A stretch of DNA of 64,000 bases from Rhizobium phaseoli (GTDB lineage: Bacteria; Pseudomonadota; Alphaproteobacteria; Rhizobiales; Rhizobiaceae), in contig NZ_ML133565.1 in NCBI RefSeq assembly GCF_003985125.1, forward strand, positions 602,417 to 666,416, written 5' to 3'. The notes beneath the pieces were generated by a model that was given only the letters and a program-made list of their open reading frames with translations, was not told the DNA's origin and made no database searches. Both the position numbers and the translations under genes were made by a program. Below are positions 26,260 through 35,483 of the stretch, piece after piece (position 1 is the stretch's first letter; each line of letters begins with the position of its first letter).

Positions 26260-26810
26260 CAAGAACGCCACCACCGGCAGTGTTCTCAGGCGATTAAATC
26301 AGGCGCCGCGGCAACTTGTACTGCCGAACAAGTATAGTTTCGTCATGCCGGCAACTGCCGCAGGCAAGAGCATCGACGAGTTGAGCGTGGCGATCGAACC
26401 GAGGGCCCCCGCCGGAGCTAACATCTCCCCTGTCGGTTCACCATGTCTCTCTTCCCGGCTTGTTAATGCATGCCGCCCGGAACTGTGCAGCGGTTCCGGG
26501 AGAACGACATGCATAAAAACAAAGGGCTAATGCGCAGCGCGTCAACCAAATTTGATGCGACGCGCTTTAGTGCTCAAGCCTAACCATCTTTGCTCGCACG
26601 AAACGATATCTTCTGCAGCTCTGCCAGGATCAAACCGCTGTTTCGGGGCCGCGGTCATCACACAAGGAGCGACGTGGTAAGCCATGGGGTACGCAGACTT
26701 ACTTCGAATATTGTACGTCATCTCGGCATAAGACGTAAACACGAAGTCTATGCTACGTCCAATAGCTGGAGCAGCAAGTATGGAGGCAATCGGCCTGGCA
26801 GGATATTCTG
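26260..26810. other. Intergenic region with rhizobial repeat
   Basis: 551 bases with no gene I can support. It contains the two-palindrome repeat at 26464-26570 and a weaker inverted pair ACTTGT/ACAAGT near 26310-26330. The promoter for the wecG-like gene is probably in the second half. The only open frames are short and cover the repeat or read without a ribosome binding site. Confidence 0.55.
26464..26570. repeat. Two-palindrome rhizobial intergenic repeat (RIME-like)
   Basis: Two consecutive dyads lie in about 107 bases. The first has outer arms at 26466-26472 and 26508-26514 and inner arms CCCGGAAC (26476-26483) and GTTCCGGG (26493-26500). The second has AGCGCGTC (26536-26543) and GACGCGCT (26559-26566). 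The size and two-palindrome layout, and the flanking CATGCATAAAAACAAAG, match my memory of the widespread Rhizobium intergenic mosaic elements (RIME); the name is from memory, the palindromes are seen. Confidence 0.65.
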
Positions 26811-27704
26811 ATGACGGTTTCGGTCGCGAAAGCGTGGGTCATGAGAAAACAACCAGCAGGCAGCCAAACTTCAGTTCTTCATCCAGGGGGCGCGCGAGAA
26901 TGGACGAATGTCCTTGGTGTTCGCGTTTCGGCGGTCAACCTCGAAAGCGCGACCGGGCTTATTCAAAACGCGATCGAAGACGGCAGGAAGGGATATGTGT
27001 GCGTTCGCGACGCACACGGCATCGTCCGATGCCAGGACGACGCCGAACTTCGGTCGATCCATAACCGGGCATTCCTCGTAACCCCTGATGGCATGCCATT
27101 GGTATGGGCCTTGAAACGTGCCGGCCATCTAGAGAGCGATAGAGTCTACGGACCTGACCTGATGCTGTCTGTTTTCGACGCTGGCAGATCCAAAGGCGTG
27201 CGCCACTTCCTCTATGGGGCGACAACCGGGACGCTGGAGCAGTTGCAGGCGCGCCTTCTCGCAAGATTCCCGGAAGCGCAGATCGTCGGCTCGTACGCAC
27301 CGCCTTTTCATCAATTGTCGCAGCAGGAAGAGACGGATGTTGCGGACCGGATCAATCGGTCAGGCGCGGATATTATCTGGGTTGGTCTTAGCAGCCCCAA
27401 GCAGGAGCTCTGGATGGCTCGCATGCGCGATCGTCTTGATGCATCGATGCTCATCGGTGTCGGAGCAGCTTTCGACTTCCACGCCGGCCTCAAACGACAG
27501 GCTCCCAGGATCATTCAAAGAAGCGGCTTCGAATGGGTGTTTCGCCTTCTATGCGAGCCGCGACGGCTGTGGCGGCGCTATGCGCTGGTCGTCCCGACCT
27601 TCATCTCGCTGACAGCATTCCAGAGGCTGGGGCTTCGGAAATTTCCAATCGAAGACGAGGTTTTTGGATCGAGCGCGCCAAAAGCAGTAGCCGTAAAGGT
27701 GTAG
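26811..27704 (+). CDS. WecG/TagA/CpsF family glycosyltransferase
   Basis: 297 aa. The family transfers N-acetylmannosaminuronic acid, ManNAc or glucose onto polyprenyl-linked sugars. Diagnostic blocks are VLGVRVSAVNLESA at the start of the domain, TPDGMPLVWALKRAG, the SSPKQELWMARM motif and GVGAAFDFHAG. The ATG at 26811 has AGGA seven bases upstream; another ATG at 26841 is possible since the conserved domain starts only at about residue 33. It has no membrane segment but a basic amphipathic C-terminus (WRRYALVVPTF) typical of peripheral membrane association. It starts the plus-strand group with the priming transferase, 7 bases upstream of it. Confidence 0.9.
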   Translation: MTVSVAKAWVMRKQPAGSQTSVLHPGGAREWTNVLGVRVSAVNLESATGLIQNAIEDGRKGYVCVRDAHGIVRCQDDAELRSIHNRAFLVTPDGMPLVWALKRAGHLESDRVYGPDLMLSVFDAGRSKGVRHFLYGATTGTLEQLQARLLARFPEAQIVGSYAPPFHQLSQQEETDVADRINRSGADIIWVGLSSPKQELWMARMRDRLDASMLIGVGAAFDFHAGLKRQAPRIIQRSGFEWVFRLLCEPRRLWRRYALVVPTFISLTAFQRLGLRKFPIEDEVFGSSAPKAVAVKV

Positions 27705-27711
27705 AGCCATC

Positions 27712-29202
27712 ATGTCCCTATTAGCGTCGATATCCGACCTGCCGAAGGCAATCACCCCAAATGATGTGGCCGCGCGAACGGGCCCGGCAAATTCCGGCTC
27801 GCCGATGGCAAACGCCACCTCGGGCGCTGCGTTCAGCAGGGGGCTAAGGCTGAATATACCAGCTCCACTCAAGCGCAGGATACCTCGGCTTGCGACGTCG
27901 TCATTGTTGGTTGCCGGCGACGTTGCGGGTTATCTGATAGCCTATTTTCTTCTTCTGCCGTTTCTTCCCGACGGGTCGGAGAACATGGTGCTGGAGCGTG
28001 CTTTCGCCCTCGCCGCCCTGGCGGCGATCATTCTCTATGCGTCGAGCGCGCTCTATCCCGGTTATCGGCTTCATGACCACGAGCATCTGCGCCGCCGCAC
28101 GACAGCGTCGGCCAAGGTCGCTGTCATTGCAGCGCTTGGGGCGATCCTTCTGCCGGAAGGGACACGGCTGCTGCTTCCCATCTTCGGGTTTCTTGGCCTC
28201 GGGTTGATTGTTCAGCCTGCCATGCACGGGGTTGCCCGTGGTCTGTCGCGGAGACTTGGTGTCTGGGGAGAGCGGGCGGTGATCATCGGCGGCCGCAATC
28301 GTATTCCCGCGCTCATGGCGCATTTCACGGACCATTGGCAGTATGGCATTCGGCCGGAATCCTACGCCGCCGACATCTCTGAACTGTCACCTGATGAGCG
28401 CCCATCGATTGCCTTGATCGCCGATGATACGGGCTCACATATCGCCGAGTTGGCGACGTTGCGTAAGACGTTCGCCGAAGTCATCCTCCTCTCCGACACG
28501 CCAAACGTCAAAGTAGCCGGATTGCGACCGGCGGATATCGGCGGAGAGATCGGTGTTCGCCTGGCGAGCGGCAGGGGGGCGGCAAACTCGAACCTGGTGC
28601 GTCGCGCCCTCGATCTGGCGATCGCCATCCCCGCGGTGCTGGTGCTGATGCCCGTCATTCTCATTGCTGCGGCGGCGATCTATGCCATCGATCCGGGGCC
28701 GGTTTTCTTCAGGCACGCCAGGGAAGGTTTGTTTGGCAAGCCGGTTCACGTCCTGAAGCTCAGGACGATGTACAGAGATGCGGAACAACGCCTCGAAGCG
28801 TTGTTCCGAGACAATCCAGCCGCACAAGCCGAATGGTCCACTCACTTCAAGCTTCGGGAGGATCCGCGCGTCTTGCCCGTGATCGGACATCTCCTTCGCG
28901 CATCGAGCATCGATGAGCTCCCGCAGTTGGTGAATATCATTGCAGGAGAAATGGCCTTGGTGGGACCCCGTCCGTTTCCCGAGTATCACCTCTCGGCGAT
29001 GGATGGCGAGTTTCGTGACAAGCGGCGTTCGGTGGTACCGGGGCTGACAGGCCTCTGGCAGATATCCGAACGAAGCGATGCGGATATCGAGCTGCAGCAG
29101 CAACTCGACGGCTTCTACATCGACAACCGGTCCCTGTGGTTCGACTGGCACATCCTTCTCAGCACAATTCCTGCGGTCTTGAAGGGCAAGGGAGCTTGCT
29201 GA
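27712..29202 (+). CDS. Undecaprenyl-phosphate sugar-1-phosphate transferase (exopolysaccharide priming enzyme)
   Basis: 496 aa of the WbaP/WcaJ layout. Four N-terminal membrane helices lie between about residues 65 and 175, then a small Rossmann-like domain, then the catalytic bacterial sugar transferase domain from about residue 300. A hydrophobic re-entrant helix [23 protein letters not shown] precedes [17 protein letters not shown], then [24 protein letters not shown] (D-E pair catalytic) and [16 protein letters not shown]. It starts repeat-unit synthesis by moving a sugar phosphate from a UDP-sugar to undecaprenyl phosphate in the inner membrane. The first 60 residues are unlike the family and may be a regulatory tail. 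Confidence 0.92.
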   Translation: MSLLASISDLPKAITPNDVAARTGPANSGSPMANATSGAAFSRGLRLNIPAPLKRRIPRLATSSLLVAGDVAGYLIAYFLLLPFLPDGSENMVLERAFALAALAAIILYASSALYPGYRLHDHEHLRRRTTASAKVAVIAALGAILLPEGTRLLLPIFGFLGLGLIVQPAMHGVARGLSRRLGVWGERAVIIGGRNRIPALMAHFTDHWQYGIRPESYAADISELSPDERPSIALIADDTGSHIAELATLRKTFAEVILLSDTPNVKVAGLRPADIGGEIGVRLASGRGAANSNLVRRALDLAIAIPAVLVLMPVILIAAAAIYAIDPGPVFFRHAREGLFGKPVHVLKLRTMYRDAEQRLEALFRDNPAAQAEWSTHFKLREDPRVLPVIGHLLRASSIDELPQLVNIIAGEMALVGPRPFPEYHLSAMDGEFRDKRRSVVPGLTGLWQISERSDADIELQQQLDGFYIDNRSLWFDWHILLSTIPAVLKGKGAC

Positions 29203-29249
29203 GCTGTTTCTCGTCCTGCGCGCAATCATCACAACAATGGAGCACATCA

Positions 29250-30302
29250 ATGCACGGACATAAGCGAGTTTTGGTTACCGGCGGCACCGGATTTTTGGGA
29301 TCATTCCTATGCGAAAGGCTTTTGCGAGAAGGTAATGACGTCCTCTGCGTGGACAATTACTACACCGGTTCGCGCGACAATGTGCTGCATCTTCTTGACG
29401 ATCCTCGCTTTGAGGTGCTCCGTCACGACATTACCTTCCCGCTTTATGTGGAGGTCGACGAGATCTACAACCTCGCTTGTCCCGCATCTCCGGTCCACTA
29501 TCAGCATGACCCAGTGCAGACGGTGAAGACTAATGTGCATGGGGCCATCAATATGCTCGGCCTGGCCAAACGCACCAAGGCGAAGATCTTCCAGGCATCG
29601 ACGAGCGAAGTTTATGGCGATCCGGCCGTCCACCCCCAGCCGGAGGAGTATCGAGGCAGCGTCAATCCCATCGGCCCGCGGGCATGTTATGACGAAGGCA
29701 AGCGGTGCGCCGAGACGCTGTTCTTCGATTATCATCGTCAATACGGCGTCGAAATCAGGGTGGCGCGAATCTTCAACACCTACGGGCCGCGCATGCAGAC
29801 CAATGACGGCCGCGTCGTTTCCAATTTCATCGTTCAGGCACTTCAAAACGAGCCGATCACCATCTTCGGCAACGGCACGCAGACGCGCTCATTCTGCTAT
29901 GTGGACGATCTGATCGAGGGCTTCATCCGCCTGATGGGTGCGCCGGCCGGTGTTACCGGCCCGATCAATCTCGGTAACCCGGGAGAATTCCAGGTCCGGG
30001 AACTGGCCGAAATGGTCATCGAGATGACGGGATCGAAATCAAGCATCGTTTACAATCCCTTGCCGATCGACGACCCGACGCAGCGCAAGCCCGACATTTC
30101 CCGCGCGACGCAGGACCTCGGCTGGCAGCCGACGGTGAACCTGCGTGAAGGCCTCGAGAAGACGATCGCGTATTTCGAGTGGAAGCTTTCCGGCGGAGGC
30201 AGGAGTATGGCCGGCGCCCGGGCCGCACCAACGGGTTACGCCTATCTGCCGACCCCGGCTGTCGGCCTTCCTGTTTCGCAGGCTGCGGCCCTGGGAACGT
30301 GA
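29250..30302 (+). CDS. UDP-glucuronate decarboxylase (UDP-xylose synthase)
   Basis: 350 aa from the ATG at 29250 with GGAG eight bases upstream; an upstream frame start at 29136 would overlap the priming enzyme. NAD motif [11 protein letters not shown] is at residues 9-19. [25 protein letters not shown], catalytic Y147-x3-K151 in [18 protein letters not shown] and [16 protein letters not shown] are hallmark UXS motifs. It converts UDP-glucuronate to UDP-xylose, so the polymer or a side chain may contain xylose. The last 35 residues are a Pro/Ala-rich tail outside the fold. It lies 47 bases after the priming enzyme and is followed by a terminator-like hairpin. Confidence 0.9.
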   Translation: MHGHKRVLVTGGTGFLGSFLCERLLREGNDVLCVDNYYTGSRDNVLHLLDDPRFEVLRHDITFPLYVEVDEIYNLACPASPVHYQHDPVQTVKTNVHGAINMLGLAKRTKAKIFQASTSEVYGDPAVHPQPEEYRGSVNPIGPRACYDEGKRCAETLFFDYHRQYGVEIRVARIFNTYGPRMQTNDGRVVSNFIVQALQNEPITIFGNGTQTRSFCYVDDLIEGFIRLMGAPAGVTGPINLGNPGEFQVRELAEMVIEMTGSKSSIVYNPLPIDDPTQRKPDISRATQDLGWQPTVNLREGLEKTIAYFEWKLSGGGRSMAGARAAPTGYAYLPTPAVGLPVSQAAALGT

Positions 30303-30325
30303 ACAGAAACGGCAAGCGCAAATCA

Positions 30326-30352
30326 AGGCTCGGTGTTCAATGAACCGAGCCT
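30326..30352 (+). terminator. Terminator-like hairpin
   Basis: Perfect 9-base arms AGGCTCGGT (30326-30334) and ACCGAGCCT (30344-30352) enclose a 9-base loop, 23 bases after the decarboxylase stop. There is no T-run afterwards, so it may be a weak or Rho-assisted terminator or an RNA-stabilising stem. Confidence 0.45.
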
Positions 30353-30421
30353 CGAAGCGCGATTGCAAAAGAGTGGCGACCGTAGGATGTGCAAATCGCC
30401 GCAAAACCGAGGACATGAACC

Positions 30422-31237
30422 ATGCGCGTTGCGGTTATTACGCCATACTACAAGGAGTCTAACGAGCTGCTTGAGCAGTGCCGGGCGAGCGTTGTCGACC
30501 AAACCGTTGCATGCGATCATGTTTTTGTTGCTGACGGCTTTCCGAACGAGGTCGTTGAGCGCTGGCGCGTAAAACATTTCATCTTGCCAAATGCCCACGG
30601 AGACGCGGGCAACATGGCTCGCGTGATCGGCAGCCTCAGCGTCTTTGCCCAAGGCTATGATGCGGTGGCTTTTCTCGATGCGGACAACTGGTACAGATCC
30701 GACCACATCCAGCGCTTGCTTGACCTTCACTGCCGTACCGGTGCTGCAGTTTGCACGACGCGACGTTCAATGCACCGAGCGGACGGTAGCTACATGTTCG
30801 ACGACGCAAAGAGCGACGGCCGCACGCACGTGGATACGAACTGCTTATTTCTCACGCGGCCGTCCCTGCCCATCATTGCCCGCTGGGCTCACATGCCGAG
30901 GGAACTCTATCCAGTAGGAGATTCCGTCTATTGGAGCTCGATCCGGAGTTCTCGGCTGTCGCACGCTCATGAGCCGGCTGTGACGGTATGCTACCGCACG
31001 ACTTGGGAAGCCGATTACAAGAGAATGGGAGAAGCTGCTCCTGCGGGGAGCAAGACCCTCGCGTTCACTGACCGGCCGTACTACTGGTTCAAGTCTCTCC
31101 CGGCTCGGGAGCGCTGGCGCATCTGGCAGGATTTCGGCTTTCCGCTCAGACGCCGCACCGTAGCAAAGCTGGTCGGCCAATATGCGCTGTCAAGGCTTTC
31201 CCCCTATTCCTATGTCGGCACTAAACATGAGTACTGA
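30422..31237 (+). CDS. GT2-type glycosyltransferase
   Basis: 271 aa. MRVAVITPYYKESNELLEQC is the GT-A start, and AVAFLDADNWYRSDH gives the DxD metal-binding motif near residue 78-85. The first strand and the DxD are close together and the remainder is short, so this is a compact GT2 enzyme. RTTWEADYKRMGEAAP and PSPYSYVG-like basic C-terminal parts are unlike the classic family. It is separated from the upstream gene by 119 bases containing a hairpin, so it may have its own promoter. It probably adds another sugar to the polysaccharide or a capsule-linked glycan. Confidence 0.78.
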   Translation: MRVAVITPYYKESNELLEQCRASVVDQTVACDHVFVADGFPNEVVERWRVKHFILPNAHGDAGNMARVIGSLSVFAQGYDAVAFLDADNWYRSDHIQRLLDLHCRTGAAVCTTRRSMHRADGSYMFDDAKSDGRTHVDTNCLFLTRPSLPIIARWAHMPRELYPVGDSVYWSSIRSSRLSHAHEPAVTVCYRTTWEADYKRMGEAAPAGSKTLAFTDRPYYWFKSLPARERWRIWQDFGFPLRRRTVAKLVGQYALSRLSPYSYVGTKHEY

Positions 31238-31366
31238 AACGTCCTGCCTGGCCCCTAGTCTCCCGATTTCTTGCAGTAGGGCCTTGTTGGACGCTGTGTG
31301 GTCGCGCGCGAAATCGGCCAGGAGAAGAACATGGCTCAACGACTGCGAGCGTGAGCGGAATTACGG

Positions 31367-32428
31367 ATGAAACGAAACGATGCCGTGCCGGACGATCTGT
31401 CAATCCAAGAGCGACACGGAGCGCATGGAGGAAGAAGTTTGCAACGTGTTGATGTCGTAGTTCCATGCTACAACTATGCCCATTTCTTGCAGGAATGCGT
31501 TGAAAGCGTCCTTTCGCAAGCGGGTGTCGATGTGCGCGTACTCATTCTGGACGACTGCTCGCCAGACCACACGCCGGAAGTCGGAATGGCTCTGGCATCC
31601 CACGACAAACGAGTCACTTATAGACGGCACACCGCAAATATGGGCCACATCGCCACTTACAATGAGGGGATCGATTGGGCGCGCGGCGACTTATTCCTGC
31701 TTCTTTCTGCCGATGATTATCTTTTGCCGGGCGCGCTGGGTCGCGCGGCAGAGCTGATGCGCAATTATCCGGAAGTTGGGTTGGCATTCGGGAATGCGCG
31801 CATAGCTGAGCCGGATGGTACCATCCAGCGCGCCGATCCGCTCGGCGACAATACCGTGCATCCCATGCAGGTCTTGACCGGTCGGGAATTCATGCGGTTG
31901 AGCGGAGCGCGCAATCTCGTTCCAACGCCGACGGCCGTTGTGAGGACGGCGCTGCAAAAGCAGGTCGGCGGCTATAACAAGGAACTGCCGCATGCCGGCG
32001 ATATGGAAATGTGGCTGCGGCTCGCATCACATGCCGAGGTGGGATTCATCAACGCCGATCAAGCAGTTTATCGTCAACATGCTTCGAACATGTCGCTGCA
32101 ATATTATGGAGAAAATATACTTTCCGACCTTCTGCAAAGAAAAAATGCTTTTGATATTCTATTTAGCCAAGCGGCCGATAGCCTCAGAAAAGATGAGATG
32201 TTGCGACGCTTTCTTGCCAGGGAACTCGGAAAACATTCACTTCGACTGGCGGGCATCGCGTTCAATAACTTCGACGTTGCGACGGCCTTGGCTATTCAGC
32301 GTTTTGCATTGGAGGTTTCTCCTGACGTGCGAAATTCACTGCCATGGCTCAAGTTGGTCTGCAAGCAAACGATCGGGCCAAGGTACTGGAACACTTTAAG
32401 GACTATGCGGCGCAGAGTTGCAGCATGA
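31367..32428 (+). CDS. GT2 family glycosyltransferase
   Basis: 353 aa. After about 24 divergent residues LQRVDVVVPCYNYAHFLQEC starts the GT-A fold, with VLILDDCSPDHTPEV for the base-binding aspartates and LFLLLSADDYLLPGAL carrying the DD metal-binding pair. The central DMEMWLRLASH is typical of the family's acceptor region and WLRL is common in GT2 transferases. SD is GAGCGGA. The C-terminal 90 residues form a helical tail. The stretch around 32090-32170 is noticeably AT-richer than its surroundings, hinting at a foreign or relaxed segment. Probably in the same glycan pathway. Confidence 0.85.
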   Translation: MKRNDAVPDDLSIQERHGAHGGRSLQRVDVVVPCYNYAHFLQECVESVLSQAGVDVRVLILDDCSPDHTPEVGMALASHDKRVTYRRHTANMGHIATYNEGIDWARGDLFLLLSADDYLLPGALGRAAELMRNYPEVGLAFGNARIAEPDGTIQRADPLGDNTVHPMQVLTGREFMRLSGARNLVPTPTAVVRTALQKQVGGYNKELPHAGDMEMWLRLASHAEVGFINADQAVYRQHASNMSLQYYGENILSDLLQRKNAFDILFSQAADSLRKDEMLRRFLARELGKHSLRLAGIAFNNFDVATALAIQRFALEVSPDVRNSLPWLKLVCKQTIGPRYWNTLRTMRRRVAA

Positions 32429-32627
32429 AATAGTCGGGACCGGGTCGGGTTAGTTCATCGCAGCTACGGAAAAACGGTCCCAGGTTGAGCGCTCTATCGC
32501 TACTCATGCCAGGTCGTCCCGGGATCAGGAGCCCCGGTGACGCATTCGCGCCACCTGGGATCGAGCAAGATATGGTTGGGAAGGGTTGGGTTTCAGCTGT
32601 GGTATCGGCGCTGCGTATTTTTCACGC

Positions 32628-33383
32628 TTAAGCCGGAATACTGTTTTGGAACAAGTCGTTGAGCTTGAACACAACTTCCGTCCTGTTGGTTGCCTTGACC
32701 TTTTTCATGATGTTGCGGACATGCACCTTGACCGTGCTTTCTCGCAAATTGAGTTCGTAGGCGATTATCTTGTTCGCCTTGCCGCGCCGCAGTGCCGCTA
32801 CGACTTCGGCCTGACGGTCTGTGAATATCCCTGCCAGCGGCTGGGCAGTCGAGCTGCTCGACTGCAGCAAGTGACGCATGGCAAACAGAGCGCTTGCAGG
32901 CACGAAAAGTCCACCTGCTACCGATAATGCGATCAGCTCCATGCAAACGCTAATACTGACAGAGGCCGGTATGTAACCTTTGGCTCCGCAGTCGATCGCC
33001 TTGACGATTTGCGCGAAATCGTCGCTGTCGGACAAGATGATCACCGGCGTCGAGACGAATTCGGACGAAAGGTTCTTGATCTGCTCCGAAACGGCAGGCT
33101 CGTCGACCATCTTGCCACCGACGTTCAGGAGAATTGCCGAAAGCGGAGGATATTCTTCGCGCTTCTGCTTCCACTCCTCAATCGATCCAAACGCCAGAAT
33201 CTGGAAATCTGCCGTGTGGGCCGTCATGCATTGCGCAAGGCAATGCCGATCAAGCTCCCTCCTGTCGAGAATGACAAGCGACTGCTTCGGACTTGCCGGC
33301 CGGGCAAGTGCCGCCGGGCCATTTTCTATTTCTAGGGGAAGTGATATATTTTCCTGCTTATGGTTTATGTTTATTGTATCCAA
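32628..33383 (-). CDS. LuxR-type regulator with degenerate receiver
   Basis: 251 aa. The C-terminal LuxR/NarL helix-turn-helix is clear: FTDRQAEVVAALRRGKANKIIAYELNLRESTVKVHVRNI (read in parts), with the K-V-H-V-R recognition helix. The N-terminal domain, residues about 35-160, has the receiver order but the phosphoacceptor position is asparagine (N87 in AILLNVGG), the second acidic-pocket residue is arginine (D40-R41) and the usual lysine is absent in GYIPASVS. It therefore probably works without phosphorylation. It stands alone, converging on the GT2 gene, in the middle of the polysaccharide locus, so it may regulate the locus; the AT-rich 559-base gap upstream is a natural target. Confidence 0.85.
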   Translation of the reverse strand: MDTININHKQENISLPLEIENGPAALARPASPKQSLVILDRRELDRHCLAQCMTAHTADFQILAFGSIEEWKQKREEYPPLSAILLNVGGKMVDEPAVSEQIKNLSSEFVSTPVIILSDSDDFAQIVKAIDCGAKGYIPASVSISVCMELIALSVAGGLFVPASALFAMRHLLQSSSSTAQPLAGIFTDRQAEVVAALRRGKANKIIAYELNLRESTVKVHVRNIMKKVKATNRTEVVFKLNDLFQNSIPA

Positions 33384-33942
33384 CGCCTCATCCTCCTAGT
33401 CTTTTTCCACGCGGTACGCAAAAGTCGAACATGAGCTCTCCTCGCAAAAAGGAGAGTTTGGTTAACAAAAGTGCTAATTTATTACCACAATTCTGGGGTC
33501 CCTACACTAATTAATAGTGGTTAGGCCTGCACCTTTGTTCCAAGACTGGATATCAATAGATCAACATTTGAAACTGATCAATATATTTCTAAGCAAGTTT
33601 TATAAAGATATATGACATTACTATATATATTCGGTGAAGCTCGCCAACCATATGCAATCAACTGGCCGTCTTGATGGAGAGGCGGGATAGACCGCCGTCC
33701 GACGGCCGCTGCGGTCGAGCGATGGCCATAGACGTTCGCGAGCCTCGTCATCCGATTTTTGTAAGCCTATACGCCTTTTGGTGAATAAGCTTCAACGTAT
33801 TGTTTCTTTACTAAGAGGACGAAAACAATTCTCTTTGGAGGCAGAGAAATATTTGCTCTGTTGAAATGAAATCTTGCGCATTCACCCGATTGTGACCGGT
33901 TTCAGCCAGATCAGGGCCTGTTTGAGTAGGGGACGAGACGGG
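33384..33942. other. AT-rich divergent regulatory region
   Basis: 559 bases between the LuxR-type regulator and the amino-sugar operon with no gene. From about 33440 to 33660 it is clearly AT-rich against the surrounding GC-rich DNA, with runs such as ATATATATTCG and TTAATTAATAG. That composition is typical of binding regions for nucleoid-type regulators such as MucR/Ros in rhizobia. It must carry the promoters for both flanking transcripts. No strong inverted repeat was seen. Confidence 0.55.
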
Positions 33943-34449
33943 ATGATTGCCTCGAACGTCAAGCTGGACGACAGCTGCGTTATTCACCATCGAGATCTTG
34001 TGAATCTGTACGGCTGCACGATTGGCGCGGGAACGCGCATCGGCACCTTCGTTGAAATCCAGAAAAACGTCATCGTCGGCAAAGACTGCAAAATCTCCAG
34101 CCACTCCTTCCTCTGCGAAGGCGTGACGCTCGAAGACGGCGTTTTTATCGGCCACGGGGTGATGTTCACCAATGACACTTACCCGCGCGCCGTTAATGCG
34201 GACGGCAGTCTGCAGACGGAGGCCGACTGGGTCGTCATTCCCACACTGGTCAAGCGCCATGCATCGATCGGCAGCAACGCCACCATTCTGCCCGGCGTGA
34301 CAATCGGAGAGGCCGCCCAGGTCGGCGCCGGGGCTGTCGTGACCAAGGATGTGCCTGACGGCGCCATTGTTGCCGGTGTCCCGGCCAGGATCACCGGTCA
34401 CGTTCATGACCGGTCAGTAAACATGCAAGCGTTTGGAGGAATGCGATGA
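33943..34449 (+). CDS. Hexapeptide-repeat N-acetyltransferase (WlbB/WbpD-like)
   Basis: 168 aa from the ATG at 33943, with AGGGGACGAG just upstream; the frame begins earlier at 33874 but the extra residues lie outside the fold. Left-handed beta-helix repeats (IGAGTRIGTFVEIQKNVIVG, IGSNATILPGVTIG) are visible. SHSFLCEGVTLEDGVFIGHGVMFTND is close to the WlbB/WbpD enzymes, which acetylate the 3-amino group of a UDP-2-acetamido-3-amino-sugar uronate with acetyl-CoA. The next two genes encode the matching dehydrogenase and aminotransferase, making this the last step of a 2,3-diacetamido sugar pathway. ATGA overlap with the next gene. Confidence 0.87.
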   Translation: MIASNVKLDDSCVIHHRDLVNLYGCTIGAGTRIGTFVEIQKNVIVGKDCKISSHSFLCEGVTLEDGVFIGHGVMFTNDTYPRAVNADGSLQTEADWVVIPTLVKRHASIGSNATILPGVTIGEAAQVGAGAVVTKDVPDGAIVAGVPARITGHVHDRSVNMQAFGGMR

Positions 34450-35483
34450 TCGGCATTGCTGTTGTTGGATATGGATATTGGGGTCCGAACCTGGTCCGCA
34501 ATATTTCGGAGGCGGGCGGCGCACAGCTCATTTCAGTCTGCGATCTCAATGTCGATCGGTTGGCAGCGGTCAAAAGCCGCTATCCGGCAGTGACGATCAC
34601 CGATAATTTCGAGGAAGTCCTGCGTGATCCGAGAGTGGATGCAATCGCGATCGCGACGCCGGTCTCGACCCACTATAAGCTCGCAATGCAGGCTATGATG
34701 GCCGGAAAGCATGTCTTCGTCGAAAAGCCGATGGCATCGACGACGGAGGAAGCATCCCGGATGGTCGAAGAGGCAGCGCGGCGACGCCTCGTGCTCGCCG
34801 TCGATCACACTTTCGTCCACACCGGCGCCGTCCGCAAGATGCGCGAACTGGTCGAAAGCGGCCTTGGCGACATGTATTACTATGACTCGGTCCGGGTCAA
34901 TCTGGGGCTGTTCCAGCACGATGTCAGCGTCATCTGGGATCTTGCGGTGCACGACCTGTCGATCCTGGACCATGTCCTGCAGGAAAGGCCGGTGGCGGTT
35001 TCCGCGACGGGGATGAGCCATGTGCTCGGCGAACCCGAGAATATCGCCTATCTGACGCTCTTTTTCGAGAGCAAGCTCATCGCCCACATCCACGTCAATT
35101 GGCTGGCGCCGGTCAAGGTGCGCCGCACGCTGATCGGCGGCAGCAACAAGATGATCGTCTATGACGATCTGGAGCCCAGCGAAAAGATCAAGGTCTACGA
35201 CAAGGGCATCACCATGTGTCCCAACTCTGATGCATATGGCGAGAAGGTCCATCAGATGCTGGTGGGATACCGCAGCGGCGACATGTGGGCGCCGAAGCTC
35301 GATATGACAGAGGCGTTGAAACGCGAACTGGATCAGTTCGTCGATTGCGTCGAGCAGAATGCGCGGCCGATTACCGATGGCCAAGCAGGCCTGCGTGTCG
35401 TCCGCATCCTTGAAGCCGCAAGCCGGTCGCTCGCTCAGCGCGGTCGCATCATCGAGCTCGAAGAGGCGAGGCGCATTGCATGA
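34446..35483 (+). CDS. Gfo/Idh/MocA-family sugar 3-dehydrogenase (WlbA/WbpB-like)
   Basis: 345 aa. NAD-binding VVGYGYWGPNLVRN is at the N-terminus, and HVFVEKPMASTTEEA is the conserved EKP block whose lysine takes part in catalysis. AVDHTFVHTGAVRKMRELVES and WDLAVHDLSILDHVL match WlbA-type enzymes, in which the HDLSIL histidine is near the active site. The predicted reaction is oxidation at C3 of a UDP-HexNAc uronate. The gene overlaps its upstream and downstream neighbours by four bases each. It is the first enzyme of the 3-amino-sugar pathway and should act with the aminotransferase at 35480. Confidence 0.87.
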   Translation: MIGIAVVGYGYWGPNLVRNISEAGGAQLISVCDLNVDRLAAVKSRYPAVTITDNFEEVLRDPRVDAIAIATPVSTHYKLAMQAMMAGKHVFVEKPMASTTEEASRMVEEAARRRLVLAVDHTFVHTGAVRKMRELVESGLGDMYYYDSVRVNLGLFQHDVSVIWDLAVHDLSILDHVLQERPVAVSATGMSHVLGEPENIAYLTLFFESKLIAHIHVNWLAPVKVRRTLIGGSNKMIVYDDLEPSEKIKVYDKGITMCPNSDAYGEKVHQMLVGYRSGDMWAPKLDMTEALKRELDQFVDCVEQNARPITDGQAGLRVVRILEAASRSLAQRGRIIELEEARRIA

